A stretch of 64,000 nt of DNA. Origin: an uncultured bacterium. GTDB taxonomy: Bacteria; Planctomycetota; UBA8742; UBA2392. A model generated the notes under the pieces. The model ran no database searches. It was not told the origin of the DNA and saw nothing but the letters and a program-made list of their open reading frames with translations. The stretch is taken from assembly GCA_938014885.1 (NCBI GenBank), contig CALLQI010000018.1, positions 558,001-622,000 on the forward strand, written 5' to 3'. The first letter of the stretch is position 1; each line of letters starts with the position of its first letter. The position numbers and the translations under genes were made by a program. Of this stretch, positions 23,053 to 32,845 are shown one piece after another.

Positions 23053-23589
23053 ATGAACGCACCCACCTTCATTTGGATTGACCTTGAGATGACCGGCTTG
23101 AACCCGGACTTCGATGTCGTTCTGGAAATCGCCTGCATCGTCACCGGGCCTGACCTTGTCCCCATCGACCAGTACCACGCCGTGATCTTCCAGCCTGAGG
23201 CCGCACTGGAGCGCATGAACGACTTCGTGCGCGACATGCACACCCGCAACGGGCTGATCCAGCGCGTGCGAGGCAGCCGCACCGAGTTGAAAGAGGCCGA
23301 GGCGGCCACACTGGCGATGATCGCCAAACACTGCAAACCGGGCGAAGGCGTGCTCGCAGGCAACAGCATCCATCAGGACAGAAGGTTCATGTACCGGCAC
23401 ATGCCGGCGCTCGAGGGCTATCTGCATTACAGGCAAGTAGACGTAAGCACACTGAAAGTGCTGCGCGAAGCCTGGCACCCAAACGTACCCAAGTTCGAAA
23501 AGCCCGGCAAAGACCACACAGCGCTCGCCGACATAAAAGAAAGCATCGCCGAGCTGGAGTACTACCGCGCGAAGTTGATGAAGCCTTGA
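23053..23589 (+). CDS. orn: Oligoribonuclease
   Basis: The 178-residue 3'-5' exoribonuclease degrades very short RNAs (nanoRNA and pGpG). All DEDDh residues are visible: D10 and E12 in WIDLEMTGL, D109 in HQDRRF, H155 and D160 in DHTALAD. Length is standard for the family. It starts 12 bp beyond the hairpin that follows pckA. Confidence 0.97.
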   Translation: MNAPTFIWIDLEMTGLNPDFDVVLEIACIVTGPDLVPIDQYHAVIFQPEAALERMNDFVRDMHTRNGLIQRVRGSRTELKEAEAATLAMIAKHCKPGEGVLAGNSIHQDRRFMYRHMPALEGYLHYRQVDVSTLKVLREAWHPNVPKFEKPGKDHTALADIKESIAELEYYRAKLMKP

Positions 23590-23602
23590 ACCCCGGCGTG
23601 AA

Positions 23603-23670
23603 GGGACCTATAGGACAGAGGGGACGCATAGGTCCCATAAGTCCTGTACGTCCCACCAGTCGTCCCATCA
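23603..23670. repeat. GGGACNTAT-type intergenic repeat
   Basis: Units such as GGGACCTAT (23603-23611) and its exact complement ATAGGTCCC (23628-23636), and GGGACG with CGTCCC (23649-23654), alternate through the orn-fba gap. This gives several possible small hairpins just ahead of the fba start. Confidence 0.6.
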
Positions 23671-23682
23671 GCGAGGCAAACC

Positions 23683-24606
23683 ATGCCGCTCGAAATCCTC
23701 GGTAAAATGTACGAGAAGGCCAACCGCGAATACTACGCCATCGGCCAGTTCAACTTTTCCAACCTTGAGTTCCTGCAGGCCGCCGTGGAGGCCGCCGAGG
23801 AAATGAAATCGCCCGTGATCGTGGCGCTTTCCACCGGCGCGATCAAATACGGCGGCATCAAGAACCTGGTCGCGCTTACGCGCACGATGGCTGAGCAAGT
23901 CAGTGTGCCCGTGGCCCTGCACCTGGACCACGGCGAGAAGCTCGACGACATCAAGCGCTGCGTCGATGCCGGTTTTACGAGCGTCATGATTGACGGCTCG
24001 CACCACAGCCTCGACGAGAACATTGCCCTGACGAAGCAGGCCGCCGAGTACGCCCACGGCAAGGGCATCACCGTCGAGGCCGAACTCGGCCGCCTGGGCG
24101 GCATTGAAGACGACATCAACGTCGATGAACGCGACGCCCGCCTGACCGACCCCGCTGAGGCCGTGCGCTTCGTAAAGGAGTCAGGCTGCGACGCGCTGGC
24201 GGTGGCCGTAGGCACCAGCCACGGGGCCTATAAGTTCAAGGGCGAGAACCGTATCGACTTCGACCGCATCAAGACCATCAAGGGCCTGCTCGGCATTCCG
24301 CTGGTGCTGCACGGGGCCAGCAGCGTGGACGCGCAGTCGGTGGCGCAGATCAACGAATACGGCGGCAAGATCGACGGCGCCAAGGGCCTCGACGCCGAAT
24401 CCTACGCCAAGGCCATCAAGAACGGCATCAACAAGGTGAACATCGACACCGACCTGCGCCTGAAGTGGACCGCCGTGCTGCGCAAAATCATGCACGACAA
24501 ACCCGGCGAATTCGACCCACGCAAATTCCTCGGCCCAGCCCGCGACGCAGTCAAAGAGATCATCAAGGAAAAGATGAAGCTGCTGCAAAGCGCCGGCAAA
24601 GCCTAG
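23683..24606 (+). CDS. fba: Class II fructose-bisphosphate aldolase
   Basis: The 307-residue zinc-dependent aldolase cleaves or forms fructose 1,6-bisphosphate in glycolysis and gluconeogenesis. Family signatures include HLDHGEKLDDIKRC with zinc-site histidine and catalytic aspartate near residues 85-88, the EAELGRLGGIEDD segment, the GTSHGAYKF phosphate loop with a zinc histidine, and the LHGASS and NKVNIDTDLR strands. Length is normal. Tagatose-bisphosphate specificity cannot be excluded by reading alone. Confidence 0.96.
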   Translation: MPLEILGKMYEKANREYYAIGQFNFSNLEFLQAAVEAAEEMKSPVIVALSTGAIKYGGIKNLVALTRTMAEQVSVPVALHLDHGEKLDDIKRCVDAGFTSVMIDGSHHSLDENIALTKQAAEYAHGKGITVEAELGRLGGIEDDINVDERDARLTDPAEAVRFVKESGCDALAVAVGTSHGAYKFKGENRIDFDRIKTIKGLLGIPLVLHGASSVDAQSVAQINEYGGKIDGAKGLDAESYAKAIKNGINKVNIDTDLRLKWTAVLRKIMHDKPGEFDPRKFLGPARDAVKEIIKEKMKLLQSAGKA

Positions 24607-24671
24607 TCGGCACTCGCCACTGTGACCTCGGTTGCAGGTAAAACCGTTTTATATTGCACAAATATCATTAT

Positions 24672-24697
24672 CCTGCGGCCGCACTGACGGCCGCAGG
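24672..24697 (+). promoter_or_regulatory. Hairpin in the leader of the Ig-repeat protein gene
   Basis: CCTGCGGCCG (24672-24681) pairs perfectly with CGGCCGCAGG (24688-24697). It lies in an otherwise AT-richer leader, between TTTTATATTGCAC (near 24647) and the start at 24734. It could end readthrough from fba or act in the 5' leader. Confidence 0.45.
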
Positions 24698-24733
24698 TTG
24701 TCGTTGGGCGTACTGGACAATTCGGAGAGTTCG

Positions 24734-27700
24734 ATGAGATTGCTGCTTGGTTCCGCGCTGTTGCTCGCGTTTGCCGGCCTGCTGCCGGCGCAGATTGCCT
24801 ACCAGGTCGCGCCCGGTGGCACGATCGATATCAACCCGATCAGTACGATCCTGCCGGCGGGCACAACCCGCATGGACATCAACCTGACAACGGTGCCGGG
24901 CACGTCGCACGGCTCGTTGTTCCGATTCGCCAACTTCACCTATGAGCCGTGGGGGCAGGGCTTCCCCAACCCGTTCACCGTGTACGGCTCGCTGAGCACG
25001 TTCAACGAGAACCGGATTTTCGCGGGTCAGGGCTTCTCATACACCGCAAACGCCGGCGCCACGATTGGCTCTGTGGAATCGATACCGGTGACGTACACCG
25101 ATGGCTTCACCTTCACCAACTCCACGATCCAGATCACGATCGCCAACGTGTACTACCCGGTGATCACGCAGCAGCCGATCCAGAACCCGCAGACCAACCC
25201 CGGCATGACCGCGCAGTTGCAGGTCGCGGCCAGCATCCCCACGCCCCCGACGACGGGCACGCTGACTTACCAGTGGTACAGCGGCATCGCGCCCAACATC
25301 AGCAACCCGGTCGGCGGCGCGACTTCCGCGACCTTCACATGGAATGTCCCCGCCGGCCAGGCCGTGGGCCAGTACCTGTACTGGTGCCGCGTGCTGCTAG
25401 TGGGCCAGGGTTACACCGCCAGTCAGACCGGCACCATTTTCGTGACCAACCAGACTGCTACAGTGCAGTCCCTGGTGTGCAACACCAACCCGACCAATGC
25501 GTCCAGCATCCAGTACCAGCTTGACTTCGCCGCCGCCGGCCCCGCCGTGGGCGGGCTTACAGCCAGCAACTTCAACCTGACACTGGGCGGTGGCGTCAGT
25601 GGCGCGAGCATCACCAACGTGGTGTCCGGCCTTGGCGGCACGGCGGTGTACCCGACCTGGTTCATCACGGTGAACACTGGCACCGGCAACGGCACGATCC
25701 GGCTGAACCTGAACAACGCAACCGGCGCAACGATCGGCATTTCCGGCCTGCCCTACACCGGCGGCACCGTGGTCACGATTGACAAGACGCGCCCCGTGGT
25801 CTCCAGCATCGTATGTGCCAACCCCAACCCGACTGGCCTGAACTCGGTCGGTTTCACTGTGACCTTCAGCGAGACGGTCACCGGCGTCACTACCGGGAAC
25901 TTCACGCTGTCCACTGTCGGCGTCTCCGGTGCCTCCGTCACCGGCATCTCCGGCAGCGGTGCCACGCGCACCGTCACCGTCAACACCGGCACCGGCAGTG
26001 GTACCGTGCAATTGCGGTTGACCGCCAGCCTGTCATCCATCGTGGACGCAGCGACCAACCAGTTGAACACCAGCTTCACCACCGGTGAAACCTACGGCGT
26101 CGATAAAGCCCCGCCGCAGGTAACAAGCATCGTCACCGCCAGCGCCAACCCGACCAACGCGGCTTCGGTGGACTTCACTGTGACCTTCAGCGAGCCCGTC
26201 ACCGGCGTGGCCGCGGGCAACTTCACCTTCACGGAAGTCGGCGTCAGCGGCGCATCGGTGTCCGGCATCACGGGCACGGGTGCTACGCGCACCGTGACCG
26301 TCAACACCGGCACCGGCAACGGAACCCTGCGCCTGAACCTGGGCAGCACGGGGCCCGCGATCCTTGACGCCGTGGGCAACAGCCTGACCACACTGTTCAG
26401 CAGCGGACAGGTGTACACCATTGACCGGCTTGGGCCTGTAGTGCAGTCCATCACCCGCGTCGGCACCAACCCGACCAACGCTGCCAACCTGGATTTCCTG
26501 GTGACCTTCGACGAAGCCGCCACCGGCGTTGCCGCCGGCAATTTCAGCGTGGCAGTCACGGGCAGTGTTACCGGTGCCAGCATCACCAGCGTTACCGGCA
26601 GCGGCACCACCCGCACGGTCACGGTTGCGCGCGGCACGGGCGAAGGTGACATTGAGCTGGAACTCAGCAACGCCACCCCCGCGATCACCGACGCGCTGGG
26701 CAACGCCCTGACCGCGACCTTTAACAGTGGCGAGGCCTACACCATCGACCTGACGCCCCCGGGCATCAGCATCGGCACACCCTCGCCAGCCAGCACCAAC
26801 ACCGGCCCGGTGCAGTTTGTGGTCACCTACACGGACTTCACCAACATCACGCTGGCGGCGGGCGACATCACGCTGACCGGCACCGGTGGCGTCACCGGCG
26901 ACGTTGCGATTGTCACCGTAGTACCCAACGAACGCACCGTCGTGGTCAGCAACCTGGTGGGCCTCGGCACCCTCGGCATCAGCATTGCCGCGGGCACGGC
27001 CACGGACTTTGCGGGTAACGCCGCGCTGGCAGCCGGCCCCAGCGCCGAAGCCACCGTGCTGGGCGGCCCTCCGACGATCAGCATCGGCGCACCTTCGGCC
27101 AGTATCACGACCGGCGGCCCGATCACATTTGAAATCACGTACGGCATCGCCAACGCGATCACGCTGGCCAACGGTGACGTCACCCTGAACGCCACCGGCG
27201 GTGTCACCGGCACTGTCGCAGTCAGCGGCGCGGGCCTGGTCACGCGAACGGTCACGGTCAGCGGCCTCACGGGAGATGGCGACTTCACCATCAGCATTGC
27301 CGCGGGCACCGCAAGCAACTTGGGCGGCAACGCCCCGGCGGCGGGCCCCAGCGCCGTGGTAAGCGTGGACAACACGGTCCCGGTCATCACGGCCGCGACC
27401 GCCTTTGACGTGTACCAGGGCGGCAACGTTACGGCGCAGCATCTGGCCGATGTCAGCGACACGTTCTCGGGCTTCAATGTGGGCGTGGCAGCCACCACGG
27501 TGCCGACCGGGCTTGCGGTTTCGGCCATCGCGGTTGACGGCTCAGGCGTTGTGACCGGCACGGTCGCCGCCCTGTCCACGCTGGCACCGGGCGCATACAT
27601 CGTCACCCTCACCGCCAGCGATGAGGCCGGCAACACCGCCACTGCCGACGTCACCGTCAACGTGCTGGCCAACGCGCTGCCGACGATTACGGCGATTCTG

Positions 27701-28420
27701 GATCAGTCGATTGCGATGAACGGCAACACCGGTGCTTTGACCTTTGACGTGGACGATGCCGATGAAGGCCCGAATGCCCTTACGGTCACGGTGGACGCGA
27801 ACAACCAGGTCCTCGTTGATCTGCTGACCGACATTGCGCTCGGTGGCACCGGCCTGAACCGCACGCTTACCATCACCCCGCAGGCTAACCACACCGGCAT
27901 TTCGGTCATCACGGTCACCGTAGAAGACAGCGTTGGCGCGCAGGCGAGCGTCAGCTTCACCCTGACTGTCACCGACACTGTGGACGCGCCGGCTTTGGGC
28001 GGCCTCACGGACATTGAGATCCGGCGTGACGAGACTTCGCAGTCCTTCACGTTCACGGCCACGGACCCGCAGGGCGACATCACCCTTACCGCGCCGCAGG
28101 CCTTCAGTGGCGACCAGGCGCTGATCCTCGACGCCAGCATTGTCATCACCGGTACGGCCCCGAACTTCAGCTTCACCGTAACGCCGGAGGCCGCGCAGGT
28201 CGGCACCACCACTCTGACCTTCTTTGTCACCGACGGCACGCACACCACCAGCCGCACGATCACCGTCAACGTGGTTGAGCCGCCCAGCAGCAGCGGCGGC
28301 GATGATGACAACGACGATGAAGACTGCAGCACCGGCGGCGGCACCAAACGCTGGCCCGCGATGCTGGCAGCGTTGGCCCTGACATTGCTGGCCCTGCGCC
28401 TGCGCCGTTCACGGGCGTAA
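24734..28420 (+). CDS. Large secreted Ig-like repeat protein with C-terminal sorting anchor
   Basis: The 1228-residue protein starts at ATG 24734 with GGAGAG upstream and a signal peptide (MRLLLGSALLLAFAGLLPAQ). After an N-terminal region come about five immunoglobulin-like repeats of roughly 105 residues (starting near 351, 458, 564, 673 and 777), with recurring FTVTFSE and TRTVTVNTGTG strands. Two or three cadherin-like modules rich in DVDDAD and TVTVED follow. The C-terminus is an acidic/serine linker, a single cysteine, a hydrophobic helix and a basic end (CSTGGG ... LRLRRSRA), the layout of MYXO-CTERM-like sorting signals. A cell-surface adhesin or structural role is likely. Codon use is very repetitive. 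Confidence 0.9.
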   Translation: MRLLLGSALLLAFAGLLPAQIAYQVAPGGTIDINPISTILPAGTTRMDINLTTVPGTSHGSLFRFANFTYEPWGQGFPNPFTVYGSLSTFNENRIFAGQGFSYTANAGATIGSVESIPVTYTDGFTFTNSTIQITIANVYYPVITQQPIQNPQTNPGMTAQLQVAASIPTPPTTGTLTYQWYSGIAPNISNPVGGATSATFTWNVPAGQAVGQYLYWCRVLLVGQGYTASQTGTIFVTNQTATVQSLVCNTNPTNASSIQYQLDFAAAGPAVGGLTASNFNLTLGGGVSGASITNVVSGLGGTAVYPTWFITVNTGTGNGTIRLNLNNATGATIGISGLPYTGGTVVTIDKTRPVVSSIVCANPNPTGLNSVGFTVTFSETVTGVTTGNFTLSTVGVSGASVTGISGSGATRTVTVNTGTGSGTVQLRLTASLSSIVDAATNQLNTSFTTGETYGVDKAPPQVTSIVTASANPTNAASVDFTVTFSEPVTGVAAGNFTFTEVGVSGASVSGITGTGATRTVTVNTGTGNGTLRLNLGSTGPAILDAVGNSLTTLFSSGQVYTIDRLGPVVQSITRVGTNPTNAANLDFLVTFDEAATGVAAGNFSVAVTGSVTGASITSVTGSGTTRTVTVARGTGEGDIELELSNATPAITDALGNALTATFNSGEAYTIDLTPPGISIGTPSPASTNTGPVQFVVTYTDFTNITLAAGDITLTGTGGVTGDVAIVTVVPNERTVVVSNLVGLGTLGISIAAGTATDFAGNAALAAGPSAEATVLGGPPTISIGAPSASITTGGPITFEITYGIANAITLANGDVTLNATGGVTGTVAVSGAGLVTRTVTVSGLTGDGDFTISIAAGTASNLGGNAPAAGPSAVVSVDNTVPVITAATAFDVYQGGNVTAQHLADVSDTFSGFNVGVAATTVPTGLAVSAIAVDGSGVVTGTVAALSTLAPGAYIVTLTASDEAGNTATADVTVNVLANALPTITAILDQSIAMNGNTGALTFDVDDADEGPNALTVTVDANNQVLVDLLTDIALGGTGLNRTLTITPQANHTGISVITVTVEDSVGAQASVSFTLTVTDTVDAPALGGLTDIEIRRDETSQSFTFTATDPQGDITLTAPQAFSGDQALILDASIVITGTAPNFSFTVTPEAAQVGTTTLTFFVTDGTHTTSRTITVNVVEPPSSSGGDDDNDDEDCSTGGGTKRWPAMLAALALTLLALRLRRSRA

Positions 28421-28440
28421 GCTGGTTGCAGTGAGACACC

Positions 28441-28471
28441 ACGGGGCGTGCCTTCGGGCGCGCCCCGTTTG
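28441..28471 (+). terminator. Terminator of the Ig-repeat protein gene
   Basis: A 12-bp stem (28441-28452 with 28457-28468, one G-U pair) and a TTCG loop, followed by TTG, 20 bp after the stop codon. Confidence 0.75.
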
Positions 28472-28569
28472 CATCCCGGACTGCGCGAGTCCGTTTCCGG
28501 CACGGGCCTGACGCGCAATGCAGCGGCATCTACAATGCGCGCGCCGGCGGGCGGCCGGCAGGGAGCACC

Positions 28570-30477
28570 ATGGCCGACAAGAAAAGCACACGCGACAACT
28601 CAGTCCAGAAAGTCGGCGATTTTGAGCCGCGACACCTGGGCGAGCTGTTCGTGAAGCAGGGCAAGATCCGCGCCGACCAACTGGCCCGCGCGCTTGACGT
28701 GCAGCGCCGCCAGGGCGGGCTGATCGGGCACATCCTGCTGGACCTTGGCCTGATCTCGGAGACCGACTTCGCCAGCATCCTCGGCATGCATCTGGGCATC
28801 GAAGTGCTTGACCTGAGCAAACCCGGCGCTGTGGACCAGGAGGCCGTGCGCGTGCTGCCGCCTGCCGTGTCGCGCCGCCACCACCTGTTGGGCGTCCGCA
28901 TCATCGAAGGCGACGCCACCCAGCCGCGCAAGCTGGTTGTCGCGATGTCCGACCCCAGCGACTACATGGCGCTGGATTCCGTGCGCGCCTCGGCCAACAT
29001 TGAGCCGCAGCCGGCCATCGCGCCGCGCAGCCAGATTCATGACGCGCTGCAATCCGTCTACGACGACACGCCCGCCAGCCTTGAACAGGCCATTGGTGAG
29101 CTCAAAGAATTCAAGATCGAAGACGCCGCCGACGCCGTCGAGTTCGAAGACGACAGCGCCCTGCAGCGCCAGGCAGGCCTGGCACCCGTCGTGCGCTTCG
29201 TGAACTCAATGCTGTATGAGGCCGCGCGCATGAAGGCCAGTGACATCCACATTGAGCCGCAAGAACACCAGCTGCGCTGCCGCTTCCGCGTCGATGGCGA
29301 CCTGCGCATCATGGCACCGCCGCCGAAACACCTGCAAAACGCCATCGTCAGCCGCATCAAGATCATCAGCAACCTGGATATCGCGGAGCACCGGTTGCCG
29401 CAGGACGGACGACTCAAGATCAAGTACTTCGGCCGCACGATTGACGTGCGCGTCTCGACCATGCCCAACGTGCATGGCGAGAAAGTGGTGCTGCGCCTGC
29501 TGGACCAGGGCGGGGGCGAACTGACGCTCGACAAGATGTTTGAGACCGACGCGGCCGAGCAGATGCGCCGCATCATTGCCGCCCCGCACGGGATTGTGCT
29601 GCTGTGCGGCCCCACGGGCTGCGGCAAAAGCAGCACCCTGTACGCGTTCTTGCGCGAGCTGAACGCACCTGAGGTCAACATCGTCACGGTGGAAGACCCG
29701 GTTGAGTACCGGCTTGAGGGCATCAACCAGACGCACGTGAAGGCCAAGATCGGGCTGACGTTCGCCAACTGCCTGCGCACGATTTTGCGCCAGGACCCCG
29801 ACATCGTGATGGTGGGCGAGATCCGCGACCTGGAAACGCTTGAAGTGGCGGTGCGCGCGTCACTGACCGGGCATGTGGTGTTCAGCACGCTGCACACCAA
29901 CACCGCCGTCAGCTCGGTCACGCGCATGGAAAACATGGGGCTTCAGCGCTTCCTGATTTCGGCGACGCTGCTGGCCGCGCAGTCGCAGCGCTTGGTGCGG
30001 CGCGTGTGCCAGAATTGCCGCCGCATGGAGCCGCTGCCCGAAGAAACGCGCGCATTGCTGGAAAGGCAGCTTGGGCACAAGGTGGACTTTCCTGTGGCGC
30101 GCGTGGTGGGCTGCGACAAATGCGGCTTCCGCGGCTATGCCGGCCGCATGGCCGTGTACGAGATCTTTGAGCCGGACGATGAGTTGCGCGACATGATCAG
30201 CCGAGGCGTCACCGAGCACGCGATGGAAGCCCGCGCGATCGAAAAGGGCATGAAAGACCTGACCCACGATGCCGTGCGCAAACTGCAATCGGGCATGACT
30301 TCGCTGGACGAAGTGCTGAGCCTTGGCTTCCACCAGGGCGAGGACGCGGCGCGGCTGATCAAGCTGCGCAAACAGGAAAAGGCCCGCGAATCAGACGAAC
30401 AGGCCGACCTGAAGGAAATGGCCACGGAAGCCACCACCACCATCGACCTCGACAAGCAGTTCCCCGAACAGGCCTGA
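28570..30477 (+). CDS. GspE/PilB-family secretion or pilus assembly ATPase
   Basis: The 635-residue hexameric ATPase powers type II secretion or type IV pilus extension from the cytoplasmic face. The N-terminal GspE/MshE domain (about 20-150) is followed by the ATPase core: Walker A GPTGCGKSS near 347-355, the aspartate box VTVEDPVEYR, Walker B DPDIVMVGEIRD, the histidine box, and a tetracysteine zinc knob (CQNC ... CDKCG) after residue 480. The C-terminus is an extra charged tail of about 60 residues. No other pilus or secretion gene is adjacent, so the partner system is unknown. ATG 28570 has GGAG upstream. Confidence 0.93.
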   Translation: MADKKSTRDNSVQKVGDFEPRHLGELFVKQGKIRADQLARALDVQRRQGGLIGHILLDLGLISETDFASILGMHLGIEVLDLSKPGAVDQEAVRVLPPAVSRRHHLLGVRIIEGDATQPRKLVVAMSDPSDYMALDSVRASANIEPQPAIAPRSQIHDALQSVYDDTPASLEQAIGELKEFKIEDAADAVEFEDDSALQRQAGLAPVVRFVNSMLYEAARMKASDIHIEPQEHQLRCRFRVDGDLRIMAPPPKHLQNAIVSRIKIISNLDIAEHRLPQDGRLKIKYFGRTIDVRVSTMPNVHGEKVVLRLLDQGGGELTLDKMFETDAAEQMRRIIAAPHGIVLLCGPTGCGKSSTLYAFLRELNAPEVNIVTVEDPVEYRLEGINQTHVKAKIGLTFANCLRTILRQDPDIVMVGEIRDLETLEVAVRASLTGHVVFSTLHTNTAVSSVTRMENMGLQRFLISATLLAAQSQRLVRRVCQNCRRMEPLPEETRALLERQLGHKVDFPVARVVGCDKCGFRGYAGRMAVYEIFEPDDELRDMISRGVTEHAMEARAIEKGMKDLTHDAVRKLQSGMTSLDEVLSLGFHQGEDAARLIKLRKQEKARESDEQADLKEMATEATTTIDLDKQFPEQA

Positions 30478-30482
30478 CGCCG

Positions 30483-32231
30483 TCAGGCCCGCGCGCGAGG
30501 CAGCCTGGGCACACAGGTAGCGAGTGCGGCCAGCAGCAGCGCCAGCATCGCACTTTCGCGGGGGCTAGTGCTGCAATCGGCACCCACGCCGGTGTTGCGC
30601 GGGACGCTGCTTACGCCGATGACCACCACGTTGCTGGGGGCGCTGTCGCCCGCGGCGTTGAAGGCGATCACGCGGTAGCGGTAGTCGCCGGCCTCGTTCA
30701 GGTTCTCGCTCCAGCTGGTGGTGTCGGCGGGCAGTGTCGCGCGGGTGCTGAATGCGCCGAAGTTGGTGCTGCGTTCAACGCGGAAGCCGGTTTCGTTGTT
30801 GCTGTTGTCCTGCCAGGTCAGGTCGGCGCTGATCGGCCCCGGCAGTCTCAGCATCGTGAGGTTCGTGGGCCCGTTGGGCGAGCCCGGTACGCCCAGCCCT
30901 CCTCCGGTGCCCACAGTTCCGCCCGTTGGCGGTGTGGCCAGCGCGGTGCCGCCAGTCTGGTCAGCGCCGATGTCCCAGACGCCACTGCGTGGATTGCCGT
31001 CGTAGTCGTCGGTGAACGCAAAGAAATCCATCATGGCGGTGATGGTCACGGCCTGGTCGATGCAGGGGCTGCCCGTGTTCAGGTGCCAGCTTGCATCGAG
31101 CTGCGGGTCGCCTTCGGTACTGTTGGTGTCGGTACCGCTGGTGGTTTTCCAGCCCGCGAGATCCAGCGTGTAACTCACCGGCTCCCACCAGAACACCGCG
31201 CTGCCGCCGGTTTTGAAGTAGCGGTTGTTGCTCATGGTGAGGGTGCCTTCGTGGCTGTTGTTGCCCATGAACACGGCCGGGCGCGTACCGGCACTCGGCA
31301 GCACGATGATGTTGTTGCGGATCACGCAATCGCGGCAGCGAACCACGCCGGCCGGCGCACCCTTATCCACGCTGGCGATGCGGATGCCGCCCTGGAACTG
31401 CTTGGCCACGTTGACCAAGGTGTTGTTGTACACGCGGGCGCGCAGCGCGCTTTCGAGGTCGATGCCGCTGCCTTCGCAATCTTCGATGATGTTATTGCGC
31501 GCGCAGCAATCGATGCACGAGTAATACAGCGGGTTTGAAACGGTGTCGTAGAAGGCAAGCCCGCTGCTTTGGGCCATGCTGATGCCTTTCTGGCCGCAAC
31601 GCTGGATCAAGCAGCGCTCGATCACGCTGCCGATGCTGCCGCCTTTGGGGTACACGCCGTTGGTGGCGATGTCGTGAATCCAGCAGTCCTGCACCAGCAT
31701 GTAATCACCGTTGACGTTATCGATGCCCTCGGCATTGCTGGGGTCGCGCAGGCCGCTGTCAAAGATTTCGCAGCGCCGGATCGTGACGTAATCGGCCCCC
31801 GGGATCTTCACGCAGTCGCGGCCGCTGCCGTGGATACGGCAATCTTCAACCAGGCAGGGCCCGGTGTCGATCTTGATTGCATAGAAGTAGCCGCCCTGGA
31901 TGGTCAGCCGCCGAACCACGCAATTGCTGGCGGTCCCGATGTAGAAGGCGTTGTCCTGGCCGCTGACGTTGTTCGGCCGCGCGATGACGGCGGTTTCGCC
32001 GGTGTAGCCCTGGAAGGTCAGGTTGCTTTTCGTGATGTAGACGCCGCCTTCGTAGGTGCCGGCGCGGAAGGTGATGGTGTCGCCGGCAACGGCGGCCTGA
32101 TGCGCCCGCATAAGCGTGGCAAAGGGCGCAGCAATGTCACCGGTGCCCGTGGTGTCGTTGCCGGTGGTAGCAACAAAGATTTCAACGGCTGCCAGGTGGC
32201 CGCAAAGCAGCAAAAGAAGCAGCAGGCGCAT
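30483..32231 (-). CDS. Secreted parallel beta-helix protein with FN3 domain and C-terminal anchor
   Basis: The 582-residue protein starts at ATG 32231 with a GGAG and a signal peptide (MRLLLLLLLCGHLAAVE). It continues with an ATTGNDTTGTGDIAAPFATL segment typical of DUF1565-type right-handed beta-helices, and many short N-x-I-x-x-N helix turns to about residue 380. A fibronectin type III module (about 460-550) follows. The tail is a cysteine, hydrophobic helix and arginine end (DCSTS ... LPRARA) like that of the 24734-28420 protein, suggesting a shared sorting route. It may bind or cleave polysaccharide; no catalytic residues can be assigned. It ends 5 bp from the convergent ATPase gene. Confidence 0.88.
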   Translation of the reverse strand: MRLLLLLLLCGHLAAVEIFVATTGNDTTGTGDIAAPFATLMRAHQAAVAGDTITFRAGTYEGGVYITKSNLTFQGYTGETAVIARPNNVSGQDNAFYIGTASNCVVRRLTIQGGYFYAIKIDTGPCLVEDCRIHGSGRDCVKIPGADYVTIRRCEIFDSGLRDPSNAEGIDNVNGDYMLVQDCWIHDIATNGVYPKGGSIGSVIERCLIQRCGQKGISMAQSSGLAFYDTVSNPLYYSCIDCCARNNIIEDCEGSGIDLESALRARVYNNTLVNVAKQFQGGIRIASVDKGAPAGVVRCRDCVIRNNIIVLPSAGTRPAVFMGNNSHEGTLTMSNNRYFKTGGSAVFWWEPVSYTLDLAGWKTTSGTDTNSTEGDPQLDASWHLNTGSPCIDQAVTITAMMDFFAFTDDYDGNPRSGVWDIGADQTGGTALATPPTGGTVGTGGGLGVPGSPNGPTNLTMLRLPGPISADLTWQDNSNNETGFRVERSTNFGAFSTRATLPADTTSWSENLNEAGDYRYRVIAFNAAGDSAPSNVVVIGVSSVPRNTGVGADCSTSPRESAMLALLLAALATCVPRLPRARA

Positions 32232-32446
32232 AAAGACTCCGCCGGAAGGACCGGTCCAAAGACAGGCAAGGCGTCGAGACCGCCATTGTAGGAGCCAAAG
32301 CCAAAGCAAAGCCAACGAAAACGGGCGCAAACCAAAGGCCGGGCCGGTAAACTGAAGTGGAAAGCAGGGGCCTTTCGGCGGTTGGCCCGTTCGCCTTCGT
32401 CGGTCCATCAAGTGCAGGGCTGCGGAGAGGCCAGGAGGCCCTCAGA

Positions 32447-32806
32447 ATGGGCTATCGCGACCAGATGGCGCTGTACCTCATGAACGTTTTGACAATTGAG
32501 GTCAACGAACGTGGATATGTATCGTTGGACCTGACTGACCGCATCGGGTGGCATGACTTCCCCTCGTTTGCAGACAGGGTTGTCAGTCTCATCGGGGCCG
32601 CAGTGCTCATAAAGAACAAAGTGGTTGATATGCACTTGTGGGATCTGCAACTGAACGAAGTCTCGATCTGCATTGTGTTTCAAGACTTTCCCGTGATGAC
32701 ATCGCTGGAGAGCGCCGATCCCAACGGGTACGCGACATTGGAGAACGTGCGCCAGTTCCTGATGCAAGAAAGGCACAAGCACTGGGGCGAACCGTCCTCC
32801 ACGTGA
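32447..32806 (+). CDS. Small hypothetical protein of atypical composition
   Basis: The 119-residue protein starts at ATG 32447, which has a perfect AGGAGG 8 nt upstream (32433-32438); the 30 extra in-frame codons upstream are not supported. It has no signal peptide and no recognised motif. Base composition is visibly lower in GC than the neighbours, with codons such as ATA and TTG, suggesting recent acquisition. Forty bp after its stop lies a second small gene on the same strand, so the two may be a pair. Confidence 0.65.
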   Translation: MGYRDQMALYLMNVLTIEVNERGYVSLDLTDRIGWHDFPSFADRVVSLIGAAVLIKNKVVDMHLWDLQLNEVSICIVFQDFPVMTSLESADPNGYATLENVRQFLMQERHKHWGEPSST

Positions 32807-32845
32807 CCGAGCCGGTAAGAGTCGCCAGAACGCAGGGATGTGCGC

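Noticed and set aside
32357..32446. Upstream extension of the 119-residue small protein
   Set aside because: The perfect AGGAGG at 32433-32438 places the start at 32447; the extension has no binding site.
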